Of a stretch of DNA of 64,000 nt, positions 18,217-28,400 are shown piece by piece. The DNA is taken from contig OX419345.1 of assembly GCA_948470475.1 (NCBI GenBank), forward strand, positions 585,001 through 649,000, written 5' to 3'. The notes beneath the pieces were generated by a model. The model saw nothing but the letters and a program-made list of their open reading frames with translations. It was not told the DNA's origin and made no database searches. Positions within the stretch are counted from its first letter, which is position 1. The number at the start of each line of letters is the position of its first letter. This DNA is from Galaxea fascicularis. Taxonomy: Eukaryota > Cnidaria > Anthozoa > Scleractinia > Euphylliidae. The position numbers were made by a program, and so were the translations under genes.

Positions 18217-21200
18217 ATGGAAAGCAAAGTACAACAAGCCGCCCAGGGTAAAACCTTAAATAAAGATATATAATTAGGTTGGTATATTCTTTGTCTAAAA
18301 GACTGAGTTTTGTTTCTATCACTTTTCAGGAGGAAGTGCTTCGGCGACTCCGTCTCCGCAGTCCAGTTCCTCTTCGGGCACAAGCCAAAATTCACCGGGA
18401 AAATATTCTGAGCTTTTAGCTGTTATAGAGGAATTAGGAAAAGATATTCGTCCAACGTATGCTGGCAGTAAAAATGCCGCCGAACGACTTAAAAAAGGTA
18501 AGGTGGACAGCTGAAAATAGATATCAGAGGTTTGTGAAGCAAGTGATCGATTTGAGCGTAATGCAGTACGTGTTCAGCATTAATTAAGGTCATTCCTCAG
18601 AAATACAAGTCGCACTAGATTTTATTGAAACTTTGCCGGGTGGTTGTCAACGTCAAGAACATCAAAGAAATGCAATAAGAAGAGAGGGTCTCCATGTCCG
18701 TTTTCGTGCTTTAAGGCTTTAAATTATACCAACTTTGGTAAATTGTTAGCACAGTATAGTTCCCGGCGTTGTCAATCAATGGTTTCCGATCGATTGATTG
18801 CAATCAATACAATCAATAATAATCAATAACAATCCATTGATTGTTATTGATTGGTACAACCAATCAATAAAAATCGATAGTCACACTCGGAGTCTTAATT
18901 GCTATTGATTACCATTGATTTCTATAGAAAATCATTGATTAATAATTCATTATGCAACTTTCTGGCGCGAGATGGCGTGGGCGTGCTACATTGGTCCCGG
19001 GCATATTTACACGTCCAGGGTAATTGGGTAATTCGATTGCGCACTTTTATCCTTGCACTTCAACCAGGATTCCCAGAACACACTTGTTACGGAGTTTGCT
19101 TGTTCCAGAGATGGCGAAGCAAGTTGAATTGTCAGTGCGCTGTGTAGTCAAGGGCTATCACGAATGCCCTTTTGAAGTGAATGTCGGAGAAATATTCTAC
19201 GCATTCAAGAAGAGAGGAGAACGTGGGAATGCGTTCAGAGTTACGAATGATCGGGGGTAGCTCGGCCATCTTCAAATCGAGCTTGTTGGTTCTCTTTGGC
19301 CCTTACACAAAGAGATTACTGTGTAAGTTTAAAAACACCACAATACATTACAAGGGAAGCGCATTTTCCTTTTAACAATTATTCTGCCATCTTCCCTTTC
19401 GGTTGCACGGGTGAATGTTCAATTATTCTGCTATCTTCCCTTTCGGTTGCACGGGTGAATGTTCAAGATGTATGTTCTTGGCCTGCATGCGTATATTCCA
19501 TCACTTGTATGTGTTTATAGTGCTACGCGGCACAACATATATATGTACCCTTACTTTCTCTTCGCCGCGATTCACCATCTTAATCGTCCCCGACTTTCTC
19601 TGTCCGACTTCATAGCTTAGTCGGCAGAGCAACGGTAGATCTAATCCGGAGCTCGTGGGTTCGATTCCCACCGAGGTTATAAGAATTTTTTCTTTGCCTC
19701 GTGTGGTTCCCTGATAACCTTTACTAGGGCTAACGCCCAGTGGGTTTTTCATGGGTTTCTATTAGCACTTTAATTTACACTTCAGAGTTAATTCTCTGTT
19801 CCATCACTTGTATGTGTTTATAGTGCTACGTGGCACAACACATGTATATTCAGGCAGCATGACAGTGAGTGCAGACAAAAACAATTTCCTCAACTAATTA
19901 ACAAGCTGGAAGAGAGTGACACTGAAGAGACTTAAAGAACAAACCATTCAGTCTGGGATATACCGCCCTTTGCAGATTATATGATTCGAATTAAAGACAA
20001 TTTTGTTCTTGTTTCGAGACGATCAGAGTCTATTAATTTAAGTGAGCTTTTAATAGTAATAAGGGGTAAAAATGCTACAAATTTAAGATAAAACACAACA
20101 AATAAAGATAACTGAATGGTTTGTTCATTCATATGGTGCGTTTTAATTAAAGAAAACGACAAATTTCATAATCAATAAAAATCAATAATAATCAATAACA
20201 ATCGATGAAAATCAATAGAAATCGATAGTCACACAACTTTTAGGCATTGATTTTTATCGATTTCCAATACCAATCAATTAATTGTTATTGATTATTATTG
20301 ATTTTATTGATTATTGGAAACCATTGATTGACAACGCCGGGTATAGTTGAAAGTGGTCTGAGACTTTAGATCTATAATTTACAAAAACGGGACAGAAGCA
20401 ATGGGATATAGGTTTGATTTTGTCAAAAGCACATCATGGTCGAAGTTTAATCTCTCAAAGGTGAAGAAAAAATGAACTAATGAAAGATTTGTCGTGTTTT
20501 TTTCGTCTGTGCTTTACCACTGAGACTTCAGTAGTGTCATCGTAAAGGAGATCTTCCGTGAATAATGAAAAACTGGACAATAAAAAATTATTCAAATCCG
20601 GATATGTCATGAAGAAATGCATTTTCTTTCAATATGAGAAATAAAAAGCATAGGTCCCCATACTTGTTTGGGAGAAAATCGCCATTTACCTATTTCTAGG
20701 AGATCAGTCCTTCACAAAACCTGCAGTGTTTTGAACATGCACGCCCTCGTGCTGCTGACGTAAGAAATTATGCGCAGTAAGGATGCGCAATGCAATTCAG
20801 TTGAATTACGTAAGCTGTAGTTGGGCAACAAAAGTGCATTCGCCATCAGATGTCATTGTCTCGGACGTCATTATTTGTACATAATTCGATAAATCAAGTT
20901 TCGTCTTTCAACTGACCCATTGAAATTGAAAACACCCTTGTGTATTTAAAAATGATTTTAAAAAGAAAATCTGCTATAAACAGTGAAAGCCAGCCTCATC
21001 CGAGAAAATGCCAACAAGAACCATCTGTGAATCCATGTCATCACTGTTCAACCCACTTCCACCTGTTCTCCCATTGGTCATGGCTAATATGACGATAATA
21101 ATAATAATAATAAAGAATTTATACAGTGCCTAAATCCGTTTAGCCCAAAGGCGCTGTTGATATGAGTCATTACAAGCCCTGCAAAGAAATGTTGAGTTTT

Positions 21201-21437
21201 AGAGCTTAGAGATGGTATTTTTTTTCTTGGCTAAACAGGAACTGGATTAATGTGAAGAAGTATAAGATTTTTCCAGTACATGTAATTCTTTTCAAGTTTT
21301 ATGCAGTTTTGTGCTCACACTTGCACACAAATAAATTTGCCTAAAAGATTTTGAATTTCTTTCTTTCAGGTATAATGCATGCACGGGTGTTAGTGAGGGA
21401 GTGCCTTGTTGAAACAGATAAATGTGCAAGACAATAA
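18217..21437 (+). CDS. CDK2AP1: CDK2-associated protein (CDK2AP1/2, DOC-1 family)
   Basis: Exons 18217-18247, 18330-18497 and 21370-21437 (267 nt, 88 residues). A Ser/Gly/Pro-rich N-terminus leads into the family core [20 protein letters not shown], then [20 protein letters not shown] and [14 protein letters not shown]. The core is nearly the same as vertebrate CDK2AP1/2, small subunits of the NuRD chromatin complex that were first described as CDK2 binders. The ATG at 18217 is supported by an in-frame TGA upstream (18165) with no other ATG between. The length is close to the short vertebrate isoform. A seven-codon upstream ORF (starting ATGAAACG) precedes it. Intron 2 hosts a 1.58-kb transposable element. 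A poly(A) signal AATAAA lies at 21888. The gene faces MTRFR tail to tail. Confidence 0.95.
19111..19326 (+). pseudogene. HIRAN-like reading frame interrupted by one TAG
   Basis: From ATG at 19111 the frame encodes 49 residues ([20 protein letters not shown]...), meets TAG at 19258, then continues open for 21 more codons to TAA at 19324. The residues around the stop read [27 protein letters not shown]. This resembles the HIRAN pattern NAhxVxNxxGxxhGHLxxxLhxxLxPL (HIRAN is a DNA-end-binding module), with the stop where Gln or a similar residue is common. A CAG-to-TAG change would explain it. It could be a captured host exon or part of the element's own lost protein. Assignment is inference from the motif. 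Confidence 0.5.
19377..19464. repeat. 44-bp direct tandem duplication inside the transposon
   Basis: The block starting AATTATTCTGCCATCTTCCC and ending GGTGAATGTTC is repeated once with a single C/T difference. Confidence 0.9.
19497..19848 (+). repeat. tRNA-derived repeat, about 302-bp unit with duplicated tail
   Basis: A tRNA-like head at 19604-19680 has box A (TAGCTTAGTCGG) and a good box B (GGTTCGATTCC), but its anticodon arm does not fold cleanly. A tail with TTTACTAGGGCTAACGCCC follows. The roughly 48-bp block TTCCATCACTTGTATGTG...GGCACAACA occurs at 19497 and again at 19799. The tail of one unit therefore precedes a full unit, as in a tandem array. It is a different family from the 5.5-7.1 kb array. 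Confidence 0.65.
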
Positions 21438-22334
21438 GACCAACAGAACACTTGTCAATGATGGACACAAGATTCAAGGAGGCCATTCAAGCTGCTTTCT
21501 TGTTTACTTGAGCTAACGAAAAAGCTGATGTGGATGTTACTAACTGAACAGTAAATGCGAAGAGGTGTACATATTTTTGCTACCTGCTGTAACAGCAAGA
21601 TGAAGGTGCCTCTCACACCAGACAAGTAGATCATGTACAGGGACTGTTGTGAAGGCTTGGGCCATAAGTTGTACAGAGCTTGACCCTGACACTCTGGGTT
21701 GTCAGAAAGATTTTAATTAGAAGGAGGCTCTAGGAAAGTAGATGGCAATGAGGGGGAAACAACACAATTTCACCCCCTACATTTCTCTTTTTACTGGCAA
21801 ATCGTAGCCAGAAATGTCGCCAGTTGCTGGTGCTTTTCGACAACCCTGGACACTAACTGTCTTTTAAAGGAGATATATTGCTGCCATAATAAATAATCAA
21901 ATAGATACACAACTTGTTATAAAATGAATAACAACAGTCAAGATATCCTTTTACATTAAGTTCCCACTAAGGGTATAATTTGTAAACAACTATCCTGCAA
22001 AATCGCTCAGAATATCATCTGATACTTAGTTGGCAAGGCTGTAAGCTAAGCTGGCTAAAATCAGGGGATTGGGCAGGATAATTATTGTTTTATAATTTAA
22101 CACATTGACAACAAAGCACAGTTTACTGAGTTTGTTACAGGAAAATAAATGGAAAACCACCATTTTTCTCTCTGATATATGAAATTGCATATATCACAGG
22201 ATATCTATTGAGTGAGCACGACAAATATCAAGTGCGACATGACCAGAATGTGTTGAATAATAACAGGTATTACATCTTAAGTAGCCTGCATAAACGGCAT
22301 TTATTAAGCGAAACACGAAGCATGCCATTCATAA

Positions 22335-22455
22335 TTCCTTGAATCGCTCTGACAAAGGGCTAACGCTTGAAATGTCAGCTTTTAGAATCCTTGTACGGTG
22401 GTCAATTTACATTTATCAACTCTGTTGATAATACCAAGTTTTTGTGTACTACTTC

Positions 22456-22491
<36 letters not shown>

Positions 22492-22502
22492 CCCCCTTTA
22501 TT
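22335..22502. repeat. Dispersed repeat, copy 2
   Basis: Shares AGGGCTAACGCTTGAAATGTC, CTTTTAGAATCC, GTGGTCAATTTACAT and GACGCAGCACCACAGTTTCT, in the same order, with 17824-17992. It lies between CDK2AP and MTRFR. Confidence 0.75.
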
Positions 22503-23083
22503 AAGAGCAAGTGCCTACCCAAAGGAGTAAATTTCCCAACTAATCCCTAGATAGACAACACGAATTGCATTTTGGCACAGATAGGTTATTGAGAAAATGA
22601 CAGTAAAGACAAATAACGATAAGAGTAATAAGCCTTTCTGCCACCATGAAATAAAACCAAGCCAAAAAGCAAATGGTGTACACTGCAAATACATTGCAAT
22701 AGACTGGACAGCACTAAAATGCTGGTGTGCCACAGCTAATTTGGACTCAAAAGTACAGAGAACTGATAGTCAATCAGGATGGGGCCTGTACAACTGACTA
22801 AGGTTACAAAAGTCTCATCTGAAAGAATTTAAGTGTTATCAGATTGCAAAAGAGATCTTCAGCATCATTTCCCAACAAAAGGTTATTTAAATATCTTCCA
22901 AATATACTTCCAAAGAAGAATTCTGTTTATTGTTAGTCCAGGATAGGGACCCTAAAACTTTGCATTCTCTGTATATTTTCACGTGCACTACTAATTCTAT
23001 TTTTTTTGCTGTAAGAGACTAAGAGTTCTTGAATCTGTATGATTCTAGTCCCTCTTCTATTGTTCATTCTTGATGTCATCACA

Positions 23084-24863
23084 TCATTCATTGTCCATGT
23101 TTTGCAGACCTGAAGCCATAGCGTCCTCTCGTTGTCTTCTTTTCCTTGCATAGTCTGCTTTCTTTTTCTTTTTCTTGGCAATAGCTTGAGCAAGTCCACT
23201 CTCATTTCCATTGTACAGAAAATCAAGTTTCTGCTTTAGGATCTCTCTAGCAATAACTCTATTTCTTGCTAGAGACCTACTTTCATGACACTGGAAATAA
23301 AATATATCTATCATTATTACTGTATATTGACTTTCAGTCCCCTCTTTGCTGCCTTCTAAACATTCACAGAACGATGTCCGATAATTTTGATGGATCACAA
23401 ACTATTTTTTCAGCATTTTTCCTGACAAACCAGTGAAAGAATAACCAATCTCTTTGTGACTTGTCCCCCCCCCCCAAAAAAAATGGATTCATACTGTAGC
23501 CAGCTAGAACAAAAACACACTGTCTGGTTCATTGCTCATGCTTTGTGACTGCTTATCATGGTGCAACTTGTTTTAAAAGCTTTATTTAGTATTTTTAAAA
23601 TGTCTCAAATCATGGACAAGGAGGCCTTGTGTAGAGGGTGTGGCCTATTATGGTACATGAAGTTCTTAATTTAAAGCAGTGATTCTGTTGAAACCAAAAA
23701 TGTCACTTTGTATTAAAAGATATAATAACTCTCAAATGTTATGCTGTTGCAAATTTTTATGAAGCTCTTTTCTGATAGTGATGATGGACTTTCATACCTA
23801 GTGTGTATTGTTCTGGCAGTATCTCTTATTGAATCATGGTCTCTTTAACCCTTTCACTCCCGATAGTGCCAAATGGCACTTATAGATATTTTTACTCTGT
23901 CTAATGCCAGACGATTTTACTTGTCAATGGAGAACCCCTTGGGAGTGAAAGGGTTAACAACATCTTCACCCAAAAACTATGTCCCCATTAATTCTGGTTT
24001 TGTTGCCATCACTATTTCAAACCCCTTTATCAATGACCCAGTAATTCTGAACACATACATCTAGTTTTCATCCTTTCCACTCTTTGTGTGCCCTTCTCCT
24101 ACCTGAATAGCCCATTTTACATTTGGCAAATTAGTGTACTAATGTCAATTATCACAAAGATAAAGATGAAAGCGACCTGGACCTTGAGTAGAAGCGAGAC
24201 TTGGGGTGACCTTGTTTTGACAAAAACATCTCCATTTTTTTTCTTGTAAAAATGAACAAGTTGGCACAAGAATACCATGACTTGCATGAGAAACGCAGTG
24301 AGGTCTGCACTCAAAGACTAGGCCACCCCCAGCCTCGTTTCTACTCAAAGGCTAGGTCACTGAACATACAACTGGCAAATAAACTATTGGGCCTTTTCTG
24401 TTTTGTGGTTAGAAGATATAAGTTATACTCATTTTAAAAACATCAACAAAATAATGTTGTTGCTGTCATTATCACTTACTGCTACATCCACTACTACTAG
24501 CAATAGAGCAATAATCATTAACATTTATTTGTTATTAGCCTAGCCTAATCCCCACCCCACTCTCCCTTCAACCCCATTGACTGTTCATACCTTCACAATG
24601 ATGCCGGTAGGTTTGTGTTTGAGGTGCACACAGTTACTACTCTTGTTGACTTTCTGTCCGCCTTTTCCCCAGCCCTTAATAAAGCTTTCTTCCATATCAC
24701 CTTCACTTAGATGAACCTTGTGGTAAAACCGAACTAAATTAACGACTACATCGTGTCGCAAAATGTTGGACGTTACGAGAAAACCACCTTTGAGATATAG
24801 AGCTAATATGCGCGAAGTGACTGTAGGTAAGCCATTCCAAAGTCGCAGTGCAGAGGAAAACAT
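23084..24863 (-). CDS. MTRFR: Mitochondrial translation release factor in rescue (C12orf65)
   Basis: Two minus-strand exons, 24863-24591 and 23290-23084 (480 nt, 159 residues). The N-terminus is basic and hydrophobic, as expected of a mitochondrial presequence. The class I release-factor GGQ motif is at residues 68-70 in [19 protein letters not shown], the loop that triggers peptidyl-tRNA hydrolysis. It is followed by [12 protein letters not shown] and [18 protein letters not shown], then a Lys/Arg-rich tail ([18 protein letters not shown]). There is no codon-recognition domain, which is the hallmark of the ICT1/MTRFR rescue class. The product frees nascent chains from stalled mitochondrial ribosomes. 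A reverse-strand AATAAA is at 22931-22926. The gene is head to head with MPHOSPH9 and tail to tail with CDK2AP. Confidence 0.93.
23845..23957. repeat. TTAA-flanked MITE (piggyBac-like ends), 105 bp
   Basis: TTAACCCTTTCACTCCC at the left and GGGAGTGAAAGGGTTAA at the right give perfect inverted ends bounded by TTAA on both sides. TTAA with CCCT-type ends is the piggyBac signature. It lies in the single intron of MTRFR. Confidence 0.8.
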
Positions 24864-25472
24864 GCCTTCTTATACTATCCAACGTTTCAGGAGTGATAAT
24901 GAAGGGCGTACCGCAAAAATTGGGCGAATTTCAGTCACTGAACAAAACATCACCAGAACGCCGCCATTTTGGTCAGAAAGCGGGAGATTTGAAATTGTCA
25001 GCTGATTTCTCAACACACCATGCGCATCAGGCAAAGATGGTTGCCGCGGAAAGAAACATCGTTGAAACGAGCGCAGGTTTCAAGTCTTCATTTTACCTGA
25101 ATATCACATCAAGCAAACCCAGAAGCCAAAGTGAAACTACTCTTCCTGTGTTAGTGGCTCCTCCTGAGAGTCAAAACAGTGTGTAAATTATGTTGCATTC
25201 CTCAGACAAGCTCGCTTTTGTGTGGAACCCAGTACCACACTCTTGCACGTGCAAAACTTCGAACGTTTGTTCAATTAGCGACGTCATTGTGATTTGGAAC
25301 CTTGTACGTCAACAATCAACGCAAGAAGCAAAGAACCAACAAAAACGTAGAAGTTAGCCACCTCTTCGGAAAGCATGAATGCAAGTGGTTCCTTGAAAGA
25401 TCTAAAGCTTTCTCGATTTTCCAATGAATCGCTAAACTGAGGGAAATCAAGAAGAAGTCAAAGTGCTGTGTA
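24864..25472. promoter_or_regulatory. Shared MTRFR / MPHOSPH9 bidirectional promoter region
   Basis: About 610 bp separates the two divergent start codons. The segment is less AT-rich than the surrounding introns and has several CpGs, with no obvious TATA box. Overlapping short frames at 24763-25186 are not taken as coding. The shared-promoter role is inferred from geometry only. Confidence 0.5.
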
Positions 25473-28400
25473 ATGAAAAGCTCAAAATTTAAGGACACAA
25501 ATAGGAGTAAAGAATCGGCTTCACGGCAGCTGGATTCTGATGGTAGTGGTTCTGTAGTCTCACTGCCTTCATCTTCATCAGGCGATGGAAAGTGCCCTCC
25601 GAACAACCATTCTGCGGGTGTTGGTCGCACAATAATCCAGGTGGATTCAGTTGAAGAAATAATTACTCAAAAAGGAGCAGGGAGCAGATTTAAGGATGGC
25701 TCAACCCCAACTCATCACAAACTGGGTAAACTTCAGAAAAAATTACAGACACTGCCAACTCAAGACACGTTAGATGAGATCATATATACCATGAAAAATC
25801 AAAATGGTTTAAAGGATTCTTCAGCTGCAGGAATGTCGTTGCATAATGATTCTGCCACAGGAGGGAAAGGGTACCAATCTGCACCATCATATACTGGCAG
25901 CTTAGCCTGGAATACAACTTCACCCTTGCAAACAAGGTGAGTAAAATTACAAAGTCAATGAAATGTTTTTCACTGAGACATTAGTATGACCATCCTGGGC
26001 AACCCGATTCCTGTTTTATGTCGGCAACATCTGCTTTTTTTGTCAGTAAAATTCATACAATTCATAATATCTAAAATTGAAAGGAATATCTATTACACTT
26101 GCATTCGGTTTCCACCCCATCAGTAGTGTTTCTTCAAATTTTATTTGTCAGGTGTTCTTTATTTCTTAGAGCAGTTTTCAATAATTATTGAGTGTCAAAA
26201 GTAATACACATTTGTTTTGGTTTTGCTTTACTTCAATCTGTGATTGGTTGACAAAGCTCATGCCACTTTTTTCAGCCAATAAGAAGCAAAACTAAACACA
26301 ATCTCTAGTTGCACATGTGCATTTTCCCGCGCTTGGTGCCAGTTGCAAGTAATTACTTCAGTTTCTGATTGGTTCACTGAACTGTCTTCTTTTGTGATTG
26401 GTTTTGGCTCATAATCAATAATATTTGTTTTATTCTCAGTGGCAATGAAAAAGTTTCTGAAAGTCAGACAAGACAACTAAAGGATATAACAGTGCAGTTT
26501 GAATGTGAAATAGAGAAGATTCATGAACAGCTAACAGGTATTGGAAATAGCGTGTTGGCTCTCCAAGATGCCTCGCCAGTAAAGATGCTTGAAGCTGCCA
26601 ACCATAAATTAGAAGCCAGATGTAACGTTCTGGAACAAGTATGCGAACAGATGAAAAATAAATCAGTAAGGCTGGAACAATCAAACCAAGAGCTAGATGG
26701 CAACTGCGGACAGTTACGACAAATTAATCAGAACCTTGAAGTCCGCTGTTTGTACCTGGAACAGGTTTCACAAGCCAATGAGAGTGAGAGAGCTCAACTG
26801 CATAAAAATATACGTGATCTTGAAGACAAAGTCATGGAACTTGCCACAAGTAATGACAAAGCAATTGGTGCTTGTCGTCAGCTTGAAGAACTAAACCAGA
26901 AGTGTGAAACTAAAATCCAGACAATGGAGGAGTCCAAAAACCTTCTGGAATCAAGATACAAGTCTTGTGCCTCTGAGAATCAAAAGCTTGAGAACCAGAT
27001 TGGACAGTGTCAAAAAACTCTGGATCAATACAAGAAGTAAGACATGTGTATGATTCATAGCTGTTAAACTTTACTGTGACTCCAAATACCATACAGTTTA
27101 AAACACATGTTATATCTAGTAAAACTGGCCATTTATATATTCAGGGAAGAAAAGCAGTTTGTTTGTTTTTCTTTGATCCCTTTACAACTGTTTAAGTTGG
27201 GCATACAACTGTGATGGGTTTTTATTACACTGGTTGGTTGCCCATACAATATATTTCACATTCAGGATAATTTTTATTGGATATTAAATAATTTCCTTTA
27301 TTTTCAGAAAATGTCGAGATTTTGAAGATACATTTGTATCATCAAAACAAGAAAAGGTAAGTTTCCTCTGAAAGGTAGTGTAGTGATAAGAGTGATGTTT
27401 AATCCACATTTTTTCAATTGCAGTAGGTTAAGCTTAAATGTCATAATGTGCTGCCTTATCATGTCACAACATTTTGCCCAATTATTCAGAACTGGAGTAA
27501 ATGGACATTTGGGCAGCCAAAGGAAGTTGATTAAAAATTTAATCGTCACAATTGACAGTTTGCAGCACTCTCTTACTAACTTTTATTTTGAGTCTGTTAG
27601 CAGGGGTTTGTTTGAGGCCAGGGCACCAGACATAACTTCAAGTTGTTTGACATGAAAAGTCTGGTAATAAAGTCCTGTAGTTCACACAAAATAATTATTT
27701 TCTGAAGTCCTACATCAACCACTTGTTTAACCTTTGAATCCGGTATATTGAAATGTCACTGACTGCATTGGTGAGTAATAGGCTATAGAATTTTCTTATC
27801 ATGATGTTTACTTTAATTTAGGAAAACCTTCTCATGAAGCTGGAATTCTCAAACAAGGCTCACACACAGATCAAAGAGAAGTATGAAGAACTCAAGTCTA
27901 TGTGTGCTCCAAAGGATGAACTTATCTCAAGGCTAGAGAATGAGATGAGGGAACTATCTACATTTGTGAAAAAGACAATCAAGGTAATCTTTTATTAAAA
28001 CTTTTTTCTAGTTTGAATTTATTTACTGTAAGCAGTTATTACTGTAATCAGTTTTTACTGTATGCAAATTATTGTATAAACTCCAGTGACCAGTGACTAT
28101 TAAAAATAATTATATTTCCAGCGTGTGGGCCTGAGCATTTGTGTATCAATTTGCAGGAAAGGACAGACGCTGAGGGAAAGAGTAAAAGAGATGAGGAGCT
28201 GCTTCAAAGGGTGAGAGGTCTAACATCCAGACCACTTCCCTCCCTGTTGGAAAACAGTACCCATTTAAGGCTACTTGTGGCAGGGATAGGTCACAGCAGC
28301 AATTCTTTAGTTTCATGCCTAAATGTTTTCATGGTGACCAAATATTGTTCCTCCAACCTGATGCACAAATGCAAACCTGCTTGGATTTTACATTTCACCT

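Larger units (their letters stand above)
18762..20341. mobile_element. 1,580-bp non-autonomous DNA transposon with 7-bp target duplication
   Basis: The ends are perfect 26-bp inverted repeats beginning CCCGGCGTTGTCAATCAATG. They are flanked on both sides by TATAGTT (18755-18761 and 20342-20348), read as the target-site duplication. An extra G makes an 8-bp reading, GTATAGTT, possible if one terminal base is shared. Subterminal regions are packed with AATCAAT/ATTGATT motifs in both orientations (18770-18935 and 20160-20330). The interior carries a broken HIRAN-like reading frame, a 44-bp tandem duplication and a tRNA-derived unit. There is no transposase. The TSD length fits Dada-, P- or hAT-like superfamilies but does not decide among them. 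Confidence 0.8.
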
